This document shows positions 8,030 to 15,897 of a stretch of DNA of 64,000 nt, one piece after another. The translations under genes and the position numbers were made by a program. The DNA comes from Bifidobacterium primatium (GTDB taxonomy: Bacteria; Actinomycetota; Actinomycetes; Actinomycetales; Bifidobacteriaceae). The notes under the pieces were generated by a model. The model did not search any database. It was given only the letters and a program-made list of their open reading frames with translations, and was not told the origin of the DNA. The stretch is from positions 13,353 through 77,352 of the forward strand of contig NZ_PEBI01000002.1 of the NCBI RefSeq assembly GCF_002802875.1, written 5' to 3'. How positions within the stretch are numbered: position 1 is the first letter of the stretch; each line of letters starts with the position of its first letter.

Positions 8030-9613
8030 ATGACGGAGGCGAACGCGGAAAAGGGGCCGGCGGAAGAAGAACCGTCTAACAAGGCCACGCCGAACAAGAC
8101 CACGACGACCGATTGGCGACGCATCGGATGGCTCGCGGCGGCGACGCTCGTGCTCGGCGCGATCATCGGCGTGGGCGCGGGACTCCTCACGCTGCTGCTG
8201 TACGGCGTGGAACACGTGATGCTCGGCTATATCGAGGGGCCGTCGGTTCCCGGCCCGTTCGCCGTGCCGTGGATTCGACGGGCGATTTCGGTGACGGCCG
8301 GCCTGGTCATCGCCGCCGTCATCTGGTATCTGCTGCGCACCAGGACCACGAAGGTGCCGTCGGTGAAGAAGGCCGTCGCCGGCGAACGGATGCCATGGTG
8401 GCAGACCGTCGTGCACGTGGTGTTGCAGATCTTCATCGTCGGATCGGGCGCGTCCATCGGCCGCGAGGTCGCGCCGCGCGAACTCGGCGCCATGCTCGCG
8501 CAACGGTTCTGCGACGTCTTCCATCTCGAACGCGCGGACCGGCGCATGATCGTCGCCGTGGCGGCGGGCGCCGGACTCGGCGGCGTCTACGACGCACCGC
8601 TGGCCGGCATGTTCTTCGCCGCGGAGATCCTGCTCGCCAGCATCTCCATCGAAACCATCGCGTTCGGATTGGGCATGTCCGCCGTGGCGGCCTACGTGGC
8701 CTCGCTGATTAAAGGTCATCATGCGTTCTACGACATCACGGCCATGCAGCCGGGGGAGACGCCGAGCCTGATGTTGTTCGCACTGCTGTGTGGCGCGGCG
8801 TGCGGCGTGGCCGGCGCGTTGTTCCGTCGCGGCTCGTCGTGGGCGGAATCGCATAAACCGGCCGGAGACGGCGCTCGCGGGCTGCTGTGGCAGATGCCGT
8901 TGGCTGGCGTATTGACCGGCGTGGTCGCCATCGCCGTGCCGCAGGTGATGGGCAATGGTCGTGCCGCCGCGCAGTTGGGGTTCAGCACGTTCGTCGGCGC
9001 TTCCGGCGTGGAGTCGTCGTCGGGTGCCGTGCAGTCGGCTGCGTCGGCGGCCGCCTCGCCGTGGACGCAGCTGGCCGACGGCAATGATGCGCTCGGCGGG
9101 TGGCTGCGCGGGTTTGGATTCGGCGGCACTGCAAGCACGGGCGTGGGCGGCTCAGGTGCCGCAGCGTCGGCCGGTGCCGGTGGTTCCGGTGCAGCCGCCG
9201 CGCACACCGTGTCCAGCCTTGATATGCAGCATCTCGGCCTCATGCTCGCCATCCTGGCCGTCACGTTCGCCGCGAAGGCCGTCGTCACGTTGCTGACCAT
9301 CCGTTCAGGCGCGTCCGGCGGCGTACTGCAGCCCGGCATCGCCCTCGGCGCCACGCTCGGCGCGATGCTCGGCCTCGTGTGGACGCTCGCGTTCCCCGCC
9401 GACTCGGTCACGGCATGCGCGCTCATCGGCGCCGCCGCACTGCTCGCCGCCTCGCAGCAGGCCCCGCTCATGGCCGTGTGCCTCGTCATGGAACTCACCG
9501 AAGCGCCGATCACGTTCTTCGTGCCGGTCGGCATGGCCGTCGCTGCGTCCGCCTTCGTCTCCAGCTGGCTGCTTGGCCGCACGGCCCGCAAGCCGGTCGC
9601 CGTCGCCGTCTGA
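8030..9613 (+). CDS. ClC-family chloride channel / Cl-:H+ antiporter
   Basis: The product has 527 residues with about ten membrane helices. The ClC filter motif GSGASIGREVAPRELGAM (about residues 142-159) matches the family GxGxxxGREGP element with Ala for Gly. AAGAGLGGVYDAPLAGMFFAAEIL and the late SGASGGVLQPGIALGATLGAML segment are also typical. An Ala/Gly/Ser-rich loop of about 60 residues (around residues 310-390) interrupts the middle and is unusual. No CBS domains follow. In bacteria such proteins exchange chloride for protons and help in acid resistance, which would suit an acid-producing organism. The start is supported by GGAGAG 4 nt before the ATG. The gene is monocistronic between two copies of a palindromic repeat. 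Confidence 0.88.
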   Translation: MTEANAEKGPAEEEPSNKATPNKTTTTDWRRIGWLAAATLVLGAIIGVGAGLLTLLLYGVEHVMLGYIEGPSVPGPFAVPWIRRAISVTAGLVIAAVIWYLLRTRTTKVPSVKKAVAGERMPWWQTVVHVVLQIFIVGSGASIGREVAPRELGAMLAQRFCDVFHLERADRRMIVAVAAGAGLGGVYDAPLAGMFFAAEILLASISIETIAFGLGMSAVAAYVASLIKGHHAFYDITAMQPGETPSLMLFALLCGAACGVAGALFRRGSSWAESHKPAGDGARGLLWQMPLAGVLTGVVAIAVPQVMGNGRAAAQLGFSTFVGASGVESSSGAVQSAASAAASPWTQLADGNDALGGWLRGFGFGGTASTGVGGSGAAASAGAGGSGAAAAHTVSSLDMQHLGLMLAILAVTFAAKAVVTLLTIRSGASGGVLQPGIALGATLGAMLGLVWTLAFPADSVTACALIGAAALLAASQQAPLMAVCLVMELTEAPITFFVPVGMAVAASAFVSSWLLGRTARKPVAVAV

Positions 9614-9707
9614 TTCCCGTACGAAACACCCGAACCTTCTGATTCATGGTGCCAAATGGTCGTTTTCGCCGCGAAAAACGACCATTTGGCACCATGAATC
9701 ACGGGAA
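9614..9707. repeat. Palindromic element, copy 2 (near-perfect ~60-bp palindrome)
   Basis: The sequence from 9641 to 9700 is almost a perfect palindrome: GATTCATGGTGCCAAATGGT...ACCATTTGGCACCATGAATC around a centre of CGTTTTCGCCGCGAAAAACG. An outer TTCCCGT (9614-9620) pairs with ACGGGAA (9701-9707). It shares its core with the element at 7857-7904, so the two flank the ClC gene. No T run follows on either strand. Confidence 0.8.
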
Positions 9708-9879
9708 AACGTTGGAATCGCAACGATGCAACCAGTGGTTGCGTGGCGGTTGCGGAGGATTTTCGGTTGCGATTCGCCCATGCAACCGCAAGATGGTGGC
9801 GGGTCGCGGTGCCGTGATGCGATAGTGAAGTCATCGTCCGGACATGACATGATGGAACCGCTACAGAAGGGGTACGACG

Positions 9880-11073
9880 ATGACTTTCCGCACCAATCTG
9901 CAATATTTGCGCTCGCGACGCAACATGACGCAGGAGCAGCTGGCCATGCTGCTCGGCGTCTCGCGGCAGGCGATCTCAAAATGGGAATCCGAGAAGGCGT
10001 ATCCCGAAATGGACAAGCTGCTCGCCATCTGCGACCTGTTCGGATGCACGCTCGACGACCTTGTGCTCGGTGACGTAAGCCGGCCGGGGACTGTTGCCGG
10101 TGGCGGTGCCGACGGTGCCGGTGCGGCCGGTGGCGGCGACGGTGCTGGCGCCGGTGTGGCCGGTGGTTCTGACAGTGCCAGTGGTGACGACGCCGTGGCC
10201 GAGACGCAGGGCGGAACGGACCGGCGGGCGGCAGGCGACGGGACGGAGGCCGCCGAGAAGTCCGTGGCGTCGCGAGGCTCGCGGACTATGGCGCGGCCGG
10301 AAGCCTCGGCACCGGCGGCGGGCGGTATATCCGATGCGTCTCCCGTACCTACAACGCTGCCGAAGGATCTGACCGGCTACGACGACCATCGCCGTCGTTT
10401 CGCGCTGCTGCTCGCCTCCGGCGTCGCCGCGATTATCGCGGGCGTCGCCGTCGCGAACCTGTTCGATTCCGAACATTCCATGCTTGGCGCCTCCCCGCTC
10501 AACGATTTCCTCACGTTCGCATGCATCTGCATGGGCGTGGTCGTCGGGCTGGCGCTGCTGATTCCGGCCGTCGCGTCGCATACCGCCTTCAAACGGCGTC
10601 ATCCGTACGTCGAGGATTTCTATACCGAGGATGATTACGGTCGTGAGTCGCGTCTGCTGGCCGTCGGCGTGGTGGCGGGCGTCGCGGCGATTCTCGTGGG
10701 CATCGCGGTCGCCGTGTATGCGGGTGACGTGATGGGCGTCGACGCCGGATGGCCGAACATGATCATGCTGCTGCTCGACGCCGCGGCCGTATTCGGCTTC
10801 GTCTACTGCGGAATCCGTCGGTCCATGCTGAATATCGCCGGCTATAACCGGGACGTCGAGACCGAACGTCGCAAACGTGACGGCACCCTGCCGTTTTCGG
10901 CAAGGCTTTCCGGGGCCGTGTCCGGCATCATCATGCTCGTCGCCACGATCGTCGGGCTGGGACTGCTGTTCTTCGGCGTCGACGACTTCTGGATTCCGTG
11001 GCCGGTCGGCGGACTGCTGTGCGCGGTCGCCGGCATCGTCATCAGCCTGCTCAAGGACCGACTTGACCGCTGA
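9880..11073 (+). CDS. Membrane-associated XRE-family regulator (N-terminal HTH, C-terminal multi-pass domain)
   Basis: The 397-residue protein starts with a clear HTH_3/XRE domain (residues 5-62; LRSRRNMTQEQLAMLLGVSRQAISKWESEKAYPEMDKLLAICDLF shows both helices of the HTH). A low-complexity linker of about 90 residues rich in Gly, Ala and Asp follows, then a C-terminal half with five or six hydrophobic segments (for example FALLLASGVAAIIAGVAVANL and LLAVGVVAGVAAILVGIAVAVYA). This arrangement is known from Firmicutes and Actinobacteria as HTH plus membrane domain regulators, probably sensing envelope state. AAGGGG lies 8-9 nt before the start. It is convergent with the fic gene, 17 nt away. The targets are unknown. 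Confidence 0.82.
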   Translation: MTFRTNLQYLRSRRNMTQEQLAMLLGVSRQAISKWESEKAYPEMDKLLAICDLFGCTLDDLVLGDVSRPGTVAGGGADGAGAAGGGDGAGAGVAGGSDSASGDDAVAETQGGTDRRAAGDGTEAAEKSVASRGSRTMARPEASAPAAGGISDASPVPTTLPKDLTGYDDHRRRFALLLASGVAAIIAGVAVANLFDSEHSMLGASPLNDFLTFACICMGVVVGLALLIPAVASHTAFKRRHPYVEDFYTEDDYGRESRLLAVGVVAGVAAILVGIAVAVYAGDVMGVDAGWPNMIMLLLDAAAVFGFVYCGIRRSMLNIAGYNRDVETERRKRDGTLPFSARLSGAVSGIIMLVATIVGLGLLFFGVDDFWIPWPVGGLLCAVAGIVISLLKDRLDR

Positions 11074-11090
11074 TTCGCACCGTACGGCCG

Positions 11091-11837
11091 CTAATCGGTC
11101 ATGCGTCGGTAGATGTTCCGCTTGAGCTCCTCCTCGGTTTCCGATCGGGTGAGTGGGCGATAGATGTTCGGAACGGTGGTGTATCCGGCATCCTGCAGGT
11201 GAGCGGTGATGTTTTTCGTTGATCGTGACTCGTACTCATCAGGAGTGCATACGATTTTTGAGAACATGACGACCAGTGACGATTCATTGGCCGAATCGCG
11301 GGCGATTTGCGATGCTTTGTCGTTTTCCTGTTTGGAGACTGCGCTCCAGTCAAGACGCCATCCCGCGTCGTGGGCTATGAGATCCCAGAACATGCGTTGG
11401 GTGCGGCCGTTGCCTTCGCGGAATGGGTGAAGGATGTTGAAGTTATCGTAGTTTGCGCTGAGCCGGTTGATGAAGGTTGCGCGATCCATGTGCCGCAGCA
11501 GGTGATCTTCCCTGAGTACTTGTTCGGAATACCGAACACCCATGTCGAACACTGCGAGCGGCTGGAAGACCTGCCCGTCCCCCTTGGCGATGTCCACCGT
11601 TCTGATCTGTCCCGCCCAATCATAGACGTCCTGGAACAACTGGTGATGAATCCATTGCAGCTGTTCGAGTGTTCCCGATGCCTTTGGAGGATTCGCGCGC
11701 AGCTCCAATGCCCTGACGGATACGAGGTCGTTTTCGGCTGCTTCGAGGTCTTCCACGGTTTTGGCGCCTACTAGATTGCGCAGAACGCCGGTCCCGGGAA
11801 TCAGATACGGATCAATGGCATCGGGTAGCTCGATCAT
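11091..11837 (-). CDS. Fic-domain AMP-transferase toxin (VbhT-like)
   Basis: The 248-residue protein carries the complete Fic motif HPFREGNGRT (His137 to Thr146), which binds ATP and transfers AMP to a hydroxyl of a target protein. The preceding helices include QWIHHQLFQDVYDWAGQIR (residues 61-79) and a beta-flap around KGDGQVFQP, as in class I Fic toxins such as VbhT. There is no N-terminal inhibitory helix, as expected when the antitoxin is separate. The start codon overlaps the antitoxin stop by 4 nt (ATGA), so translation is coupled. Known class I toxins AMPylate DNA gyrase and topoisomerase IV; that target is an inference here. About 100 residues follow the motif and look helical, without a second recognisable domain. 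Confidence 0.9.
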   Translation of the reverse strand: MIELPDAIDPYLIPGTGVLRNLVGAKTVEDLEAAENDLVSVRALELRANPPKASGTLEQLQWIHHQLFQDVYDWAGQIRTVDIAKGDGQVFQPLAVFDMGVRYSEQVLREDHLLRHMDRATFINRLSANYDNFNILHPFREGNGRTQRMFWDLIAHDAGWRLDWSAVSKQENDKASQIARDSANESSLVVMFSKIVCTPDEYESRSTKNITAHLQDAGYTTVPNIYRPLTRSETEEELKRNIYRRMTD

Positions 11838-12013
11838 ACGGTTTCCAGCCCATAGCGACGGCGCGTGCGATTAAGCAACTCACGCACGTCGATTTTCTCC
11901 TCGACGTAGTCGCGTGCGTCGGCAAGGAACGCCGGCGTGACGTCGCCGCCCTCCATATGCGCGGAATGGATGACCTCGGCCACGCCGATTGCGCGCGATT
12001 CCCGCTCTGTCAT
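11834..12013 (-). CDS. VbhA-like antitoxin of the Fic toxin
   Basis: A 59-residue protein just upstream of fic. It contains SAHMEGG (residues 18-24), which fits the class I Fic inhibitory motif (S/T)xxxE(G/N): the Glu is expected to reach into the Fic active site and block productive ATP binding. The surrounding helix VAEVIHSAHMEG and the following DVTPAFLADARDYVEEKIDVRELLNRTRRRYGL match the VbhA/antitoxin fold in length and pattern. The start at 12013 is supported by a strong AAGGAGG four bases upstream. The stop overlaps the toxin start by 4 nt. The annotation of toxin and antitoxin as a pair is secure; conditions of activation are unknown. Confidence 0.88.
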   Translation of the reverse strand: MTERESRAIGVAEVIHSAHMEGGDVTPAFLADARDYVEEKIDVRELLNRTRRRYGLETV

Positions 12014-12066
12014 ACGGCCTCCTTCGGTAGGGACAATCATACCTAGGTTGTCACTTGGATAGAGGC

Positions 12067-13497
12067 CTATGCCGTTTTCGTCGGGTCCTTTTGGAGGGTG
12101 AGGAAGACGAGGGCGACGACCAAGAGGATGGCGATCGAGAGGACGCCGAGGCTGGCGTTGCCGGTGAGTGTGGTCGTCGTGGCGACGAGGAACGTGCCGA
12201 GGATGGAGGCCGTCTTGCCGAAGATGTCGTACAGGCCGTAGTACTCGTTGGCGTGGTCCTTGGGGATGATCTTGCCGTAGTAGGAGCGGGAGAGCGCCTG
12301 GATACCGCCCTGGAACATGCCGACGAGAATCGCGAGGATCCAGAACTCCACGGCCGTCTTGAGGAAGAACGTGGCGAAGAACACGATGCCCATGTACGCC
12401 ACGACGGCGGCCATGATCATCGGCTTGCAGCCGAAGCGGCCGGCGAGACGACCGTAAAGAATCGCGCAGGGGAACGCGACGAACTGCGTGACCAGCAGCG
12501 CCACCACCAGCTGCGTGGAATCGATGCCAAGCTGCGTGCCATACGACGTGCTCATCGAGATCACCGTGTTCACGGCGTCGATATAGAAGAAGAACGCGAC
12601 CATGAACATCCACAGCGGCTTGTTGCGCACAAGCTTGCGCAAGGTGCCGGCAAGCTCGGTGAACGTGCCGCGCACCGCCTCGCGCGTATGCTCGCGGGTG
12701 GCGCGGTAATGCACCTGACGGTAGCTGGTGAGAAGCGGGATCGTGAACGCCGCCCACCAGACGGCCGTGATGACGAAGCTCGCGCGCGTGCATGCCACCG
12801 TGGACCAGCCGGCCAGGGCCGGGCCGCCGAAGATCAGCGCGATGCAGGCGATGAACGGAATCGTGGAACCGACATAGCCCCAGCCGTAGCCGTGCGAGGA
12901 TACCTTGTCCATGCGCTCGTTCGACGTGGTGTCGATGAGCATGGAATCGTAGAACGTGAGCGAGCCGTTGAGGCCGATGGTGGCGAGCACATAGACGATG
13001 AGGAACGGCAGCCAGGTGAGCGGCAGAGCGAGGGCCGCGCACATGACCGCGCCGGTGCCGAAGAAGCCGAGGAAGAACTTGATTTTCATGCCCTGCACGT
13101 CGGCGATGGAGCCGAGCAGCGGCATGAGCAGGGCGATGACCAGCGAGGCGATGGTCTGCGCGTAGCCCCATGCGGAGACGATGTTGCCGTCGGCCGGCAT
13201 CAGCGACTTCGCGTAGATGGGGATGACCGCGGTGGAGAGTAGCACGAATGCGGAGTTGCCGACGTCGTAGACGATCCACTTCTTCTCGCGGGATGAAAGA
13301 CGGCCGCGCGGGGGAGTCGGGAATTTGCCGCGTGCCAAGGCTTCCGGAGCATCCTGCCCCTTGATGGCGCCGGCATGGTTCGCGGTGTCGGCGGTTGTGC
13401 CGGTGGCGCCGGTGGCGGGGGAATCCGCGGCGTCGCCGGTAGTGGTGACGCTGGCAGGGGTGTCGTTCGCGGCATCGGCTCCGAAGTGGTCGGTCAT
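12067..13497 (-). CDS. MFS transporter of the UMF1/Atg22-like family
   Basis: A 476-residue, 12-helix transporter. VYDVGNSAFVLLSTAVIPIY (about residues 66-85) is the family signature (YDWANSAF-type), followed by GYAQTIASLVIALLMPLLGSIADVQG and the ALSRSYYGKIIPKDHANEYYGLYDIFGK segment typical of Atg22-like exporters. In yeast Atg22 exports amino acids from the vacuole; bacterial members have unknown substrates. The first 45 residues are an Ala/Thr-rich tail. GAGGAG 6 nt before the ATG at 13497 favours this start over an in-frame ATG at 13527. Upstream and divergent lies the CAAX protease gene. Confidence 0.85.
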   Translation of the reverse strand: MTDHFGADAANDTPASVTTTGDAADSPATGATGTTADTANHAGAIKGQDAPEALARGKFPTPPRGRLSSREKKWIVYDVGNSAFVLLSTAVIPIYAKSLMPADGNIVSAWGYAQTIASLVIALLMPLLGSIADVQGMKIKFFLGFFGTGAVMCAALALPLTWLPFLIVYVLATIGLNGSLTFYDSMLIDTTSNERMDKVSSHGYGWGYVGSTIPFIACIALIFGGPALAGWSTVACTRASFVITAVWWAAFTIPLLTSYRQVHYRATREHTREAVRGTFTELAGTLRKLVRNKPLWMFMVAFFFYIDAVNTVISMSTSYGTQLGIDSTQLVVALLVTQFVAFPCAILYGRLAGRFGCKPMIMAAVVAYMGIVFFATFFLKTAVEFWILAILVGMFQGGIQALSRSYYGKIIPKDHANEYYGLYDIFGKTASILGTFLVATTTTLTGNASLGVLSIAILLVVALVFLTLQKDPTKTA

Positions 13498-13705
13498 AAT
13501 ACTCCTCGCATCGAATTCAGCTTTCATGGTAACGGTGGATTCTTCGCGACGGCACCCCTGAATATGAACGCATGATGAATTGCCGGACGCTCTTATGGTT
13601 TTCTGCGTATTGGCGGCTGGGACGGGGCGAGGCAAAACGGCGTCGGACGTCGCCCGGCTGCTAGAGTGGCAGCAGACGATGCGGTTCACCCGGAAAGGGG
13701 CGGCG

Positions 13706-15418
13706 ATGAGCGAGCATACCGGCGATGCCGGCGACGAACGGCCTGACGAGGGGCGTGGAGATTCATATTCCGAAAAGAGACCACGTCATGGGGCTGCCGG
13801 CGGAGCGCCCTTGGCTGAACATGAATTTGCTGCCAGTGCCAGAGCCCATGACGGTCGAACCGGCGTCGGCCGGCATGCGGCCCCTGCAGCCGTTCCCGTT
13901 GCCCCTCCTCAGTCGTCATCCCGGTCATACGCCCCGTCGATGCCTTCGCAAGGCTATCCGGCTCCGCCGCAATCGACGGTGTTTCCGCAGCCGACGGTTC
14001 CGCAATCGATAGCACCTCCGCAGCCGGCGGTGTCCCAGCAGGCGGTGTCGCCTCCGCAGCCGACGGCGGCATATGCGGCATATACGCAGTCAGGCGCATA
14101 TCCGCAGCGGTCTGAAACGAATCCGTACACCGTGTACCCCGTCCATCCGGCGACCATGTCGGCCGGCGGTCCCGCGACGGGCTTTCCTGCCGATGTACAT
14201 CAGCATTCCGCCTATCCGTCTCCCGCCGCGGCGTATCCGGCATCCCCGTATTCCGTCGCGACCTATCCTGCTGCGGCGTATCCGACCGTTCCATATCCGG
14301 CGGCCCCATACCCTGTCGCCACATATCCTGCCGGCCCATACCCAGTGGCCGTTGCGCCGGCGAAGCCCGTCCGCTTCTTCCCGGCGGTCAATCTTCGCGA
14401 TGCCCGCAAGGCGTTCAACCGCGTCGGGTGGGCGCTGTTCGCATTCCTTATCGCCACCGGCGTCGCCGCCAGAATCATCGGCATCATCGCCAGGCAGATA
14501 AGCCCCGGCATCACCGACAGCTCCGGTTCGGCGGCCAGCCTGCTGCTGGCGTCCCTCGCCCAATACGGCGTGGGCGTGCCGCTCTGCCTGCTGCTCTTCC
14601 GTCTTGCACCCCAATACCCGCCGCAGCCCAGGCCCGACGAGCCCGACGCCCGTCCCGGCATCAAACGATGGCTGATGCTGTTCCTTATGGGCTTCCCCAT
14701 CATGTACGGCGGAAGCATCATCGGCCAGCTGGTCTCGAACCTGCTGTCGATGGGCAAATACTCCAACGTGCTCGACGACCTTTCCGGCGATGCCGGCGGC
14801 ACGACGGGGGCGGTCGACTTCGCCGTGCAATCCCTCGTGGTCGTCATCCTCGCACCATGCTTCGAAGAGCTGATATTCCGCAAGATGCTCATCGACCGGT
14901 TGCGCATATACGGCGAGAAAATCGCGATATTCACATCGGCCCTGCTGTTCTGCCTCATGCATACGAACACGTATCAGACGTTCTACACGTTCGGATGGGG
15001 CCTGATCTGGGCCTACATCTACACGCGAACCGGCCGGCTCCGCTATAACATCGCCCTGCATTCATCCGCGAATCTCGTCGGCGGCGTCATCGGACCGCTG
15101 ATATTGATGAATCTGGACACATCGGCGCTCGACAACGTGGATTGGAACGACTCGCAGGCCGCAGTCGAGGCGCTCGCCCGATCGGCGCCGGCGCTCGCGG
15201 TCATCGGCGTGTACCTCCTCGCCATAATCGGCCTGGCCATCACCGGCCTGGTGCTGCTCATCGCCAAGCGCAAGGAGTTCTTCATCAAGCAGTCGGAACT
15301 GGAACTCGCACCGCGCAACCGCGTACGTGTGATGCTCGGCAATCCCGGTATGATCGTGTTCGTGACATTGACCGTTCTGGCAACGTTCGGCGCGCCCGTC
15401 ATCGCCGCGTTCTCGTGA
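13706..15418 (+). CDS. CPBP-family (CAAX/bacteriocin-processing) intramembrane metalloprotease with Pro/Tyr-rich N-terminus
   Basis: The product has 570 residues. Its C-terminal half is an Abi/CPBP domain with eight or so membrane segments and the three catalytic motifs: FEELIFRK (EExxxR), LLFCLMHTN (FxxxH) and NIALHSSANLVGG (HxxxN). Members act as intramembrane endopeptidases or as immunity and envelope-maturation factors. The N-terminal 220 residues are low complexity: first Pro/Gln/Ser-rich, then tandem YPAA/YPVATYP/YPTVPYPAAPYP units (about residues 165-215), probably a cytoplasmic disordered tail. The start follows AAAGGGG by 5 nt, and a TAGAGT -10 box lies at 13662. It has no peptide-toxin gene beside it, so a bacteriocin role is not suggested. 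Confidence 0.85.
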   Translation: MSEHTGDAGDERPDEGRGDSYSEKRPRHGAAGGAPLAEHEFAASARAHDGRTGVGRHAAPAAVPVAPPQSSSRSYAPSMPSQGYPAPPQSTVFPQPTVPQSIAPPQPAVSQQAVSPPQPTAAYAAYTQSGAYPQRSETNPYTVYPVHPATMSAGGPATGFPADVHQHSAYPSPAAAYPASPYSVATYPAAAYPTVPYPAAPYPVATYPAGPYPVAVAPAKPVRFFPAVNLRDARKAFNRVGWALFAFLIATGVAARIIGIIARQISPGITDSSGSAASLLLASLAQYGVGVPLCLLLFRLAPQYPPQPRPDEPDARPGIKRWLMLFLMGFPIMYGGSIIGQLVSNLLSMGKYSNVLDDLSGDAGGTTGAVDFAVQSLVVVILAPCFEELIFRKMLIDRLRIYGEKIAIFTSALLFCLMHTNTYQTFYTFGWGLIWAYIYTRTGRLRYNIALHSSANLVGGVIGPLILMNLDTSALDNVDWNDSQAAVEALARSAPALAVIGVYLLAIIGLAITGLVLLIAKRKEFFIKQSELELAPRNRVRVMLGNPGMIVFVTLTVLATFGAPVIAAFS

Positions 15419-15455
15419 CGGTAGCGTAAAAAACTCGATATAATACCCGCTTTAT

Positions 15456-15484
15456 TTGCAATATCGCGCATTTCACGCTAATAT
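15456..15484 (+). promoter_or_regulatory. rpmB promoter
   Basis: TTGCAA (15456-15461) and TAATAT (15479-15484) are spaced by exactly 17 bp. A second candidate -10, TATAAT (15439-15444), with GTGACG 18 bp upstream, overlaps the end of the preceding gene, so two promoters are possible. Confidence 0.65.
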
Positions 15485-15567
15485 CGTGAAGTTGTGTGTT
15501 CAGGCCGGGGCCTTCCCGACGGGGACACGGGAAAGACTTGAACAAACAGTAAGTTAGAGGAGTCATC

Positions 15568-15759
15568 ATGGCAGCTCGTTGTGCAGTCTGCGGCAAGGGC
15601 CCGCAGGTCGGCTACACCGTTTCTCACTCGCATATCCGTAACAAGCGTCGCTTCCTGCCGAACCTGCAGTCGGTTCACACCCGCGTCGATGGCGAGAACG
15701 TTCGCCTGCGCGTGTGCACCTCCTGCATCAAGGCCGGCAAGGTCCAGCGCGTCGCCTGA
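15568..15759 (+). CDS. rpmB: 50S ribosomal protein L28
   Basis: A 63-residue basic protein with the L28 pattern: [30 protein letters not shown] at the N-terminus and [13 protein letters not shown] at the C-terminus. Cys5, Cys8, Cys50 and Cys53 form the zinc ribbon of the C+ form. Many actinobacteria also carry a C- paralogue used under zinc limitation, not seen in this window. TTAGAGGAG lies 6-7 nt before the ATG. The gene is monocistronic, with its own promoter and terminator. Confidence 0.97.
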   Translation: MAARCAVCGKGPQVGYTVSHSHIRNKRRFLPNLQSVHTRVDGENVRLRVCTSCIKAGKVQRVA

Positions 15760-15800
15760 TTGGTTCGCGCAAGTGCAGCGGTAGAGCCGCGTAAACGTAG

Positions 15801-15833
15801 AATCCCGTGAGTTCCGACTCGCGGGATTTTTTT
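15801..15833 (+). terminator. Rho-independent terminator of rpmB
   Basis: AATCCCGTGAG (15801-15811) pairs with CTCGCGGGATT (15818-15828), with one G-T pair and a 6-nt loop, followed by a run of seven T. Confidence 0.92.
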
Positions 15834-15897
15834 GCATTGCAGGAGTCTGCGGGTTCCTGAAGTCCGACGGTCCACGCGGGCGGTCACAATGGGGCGT

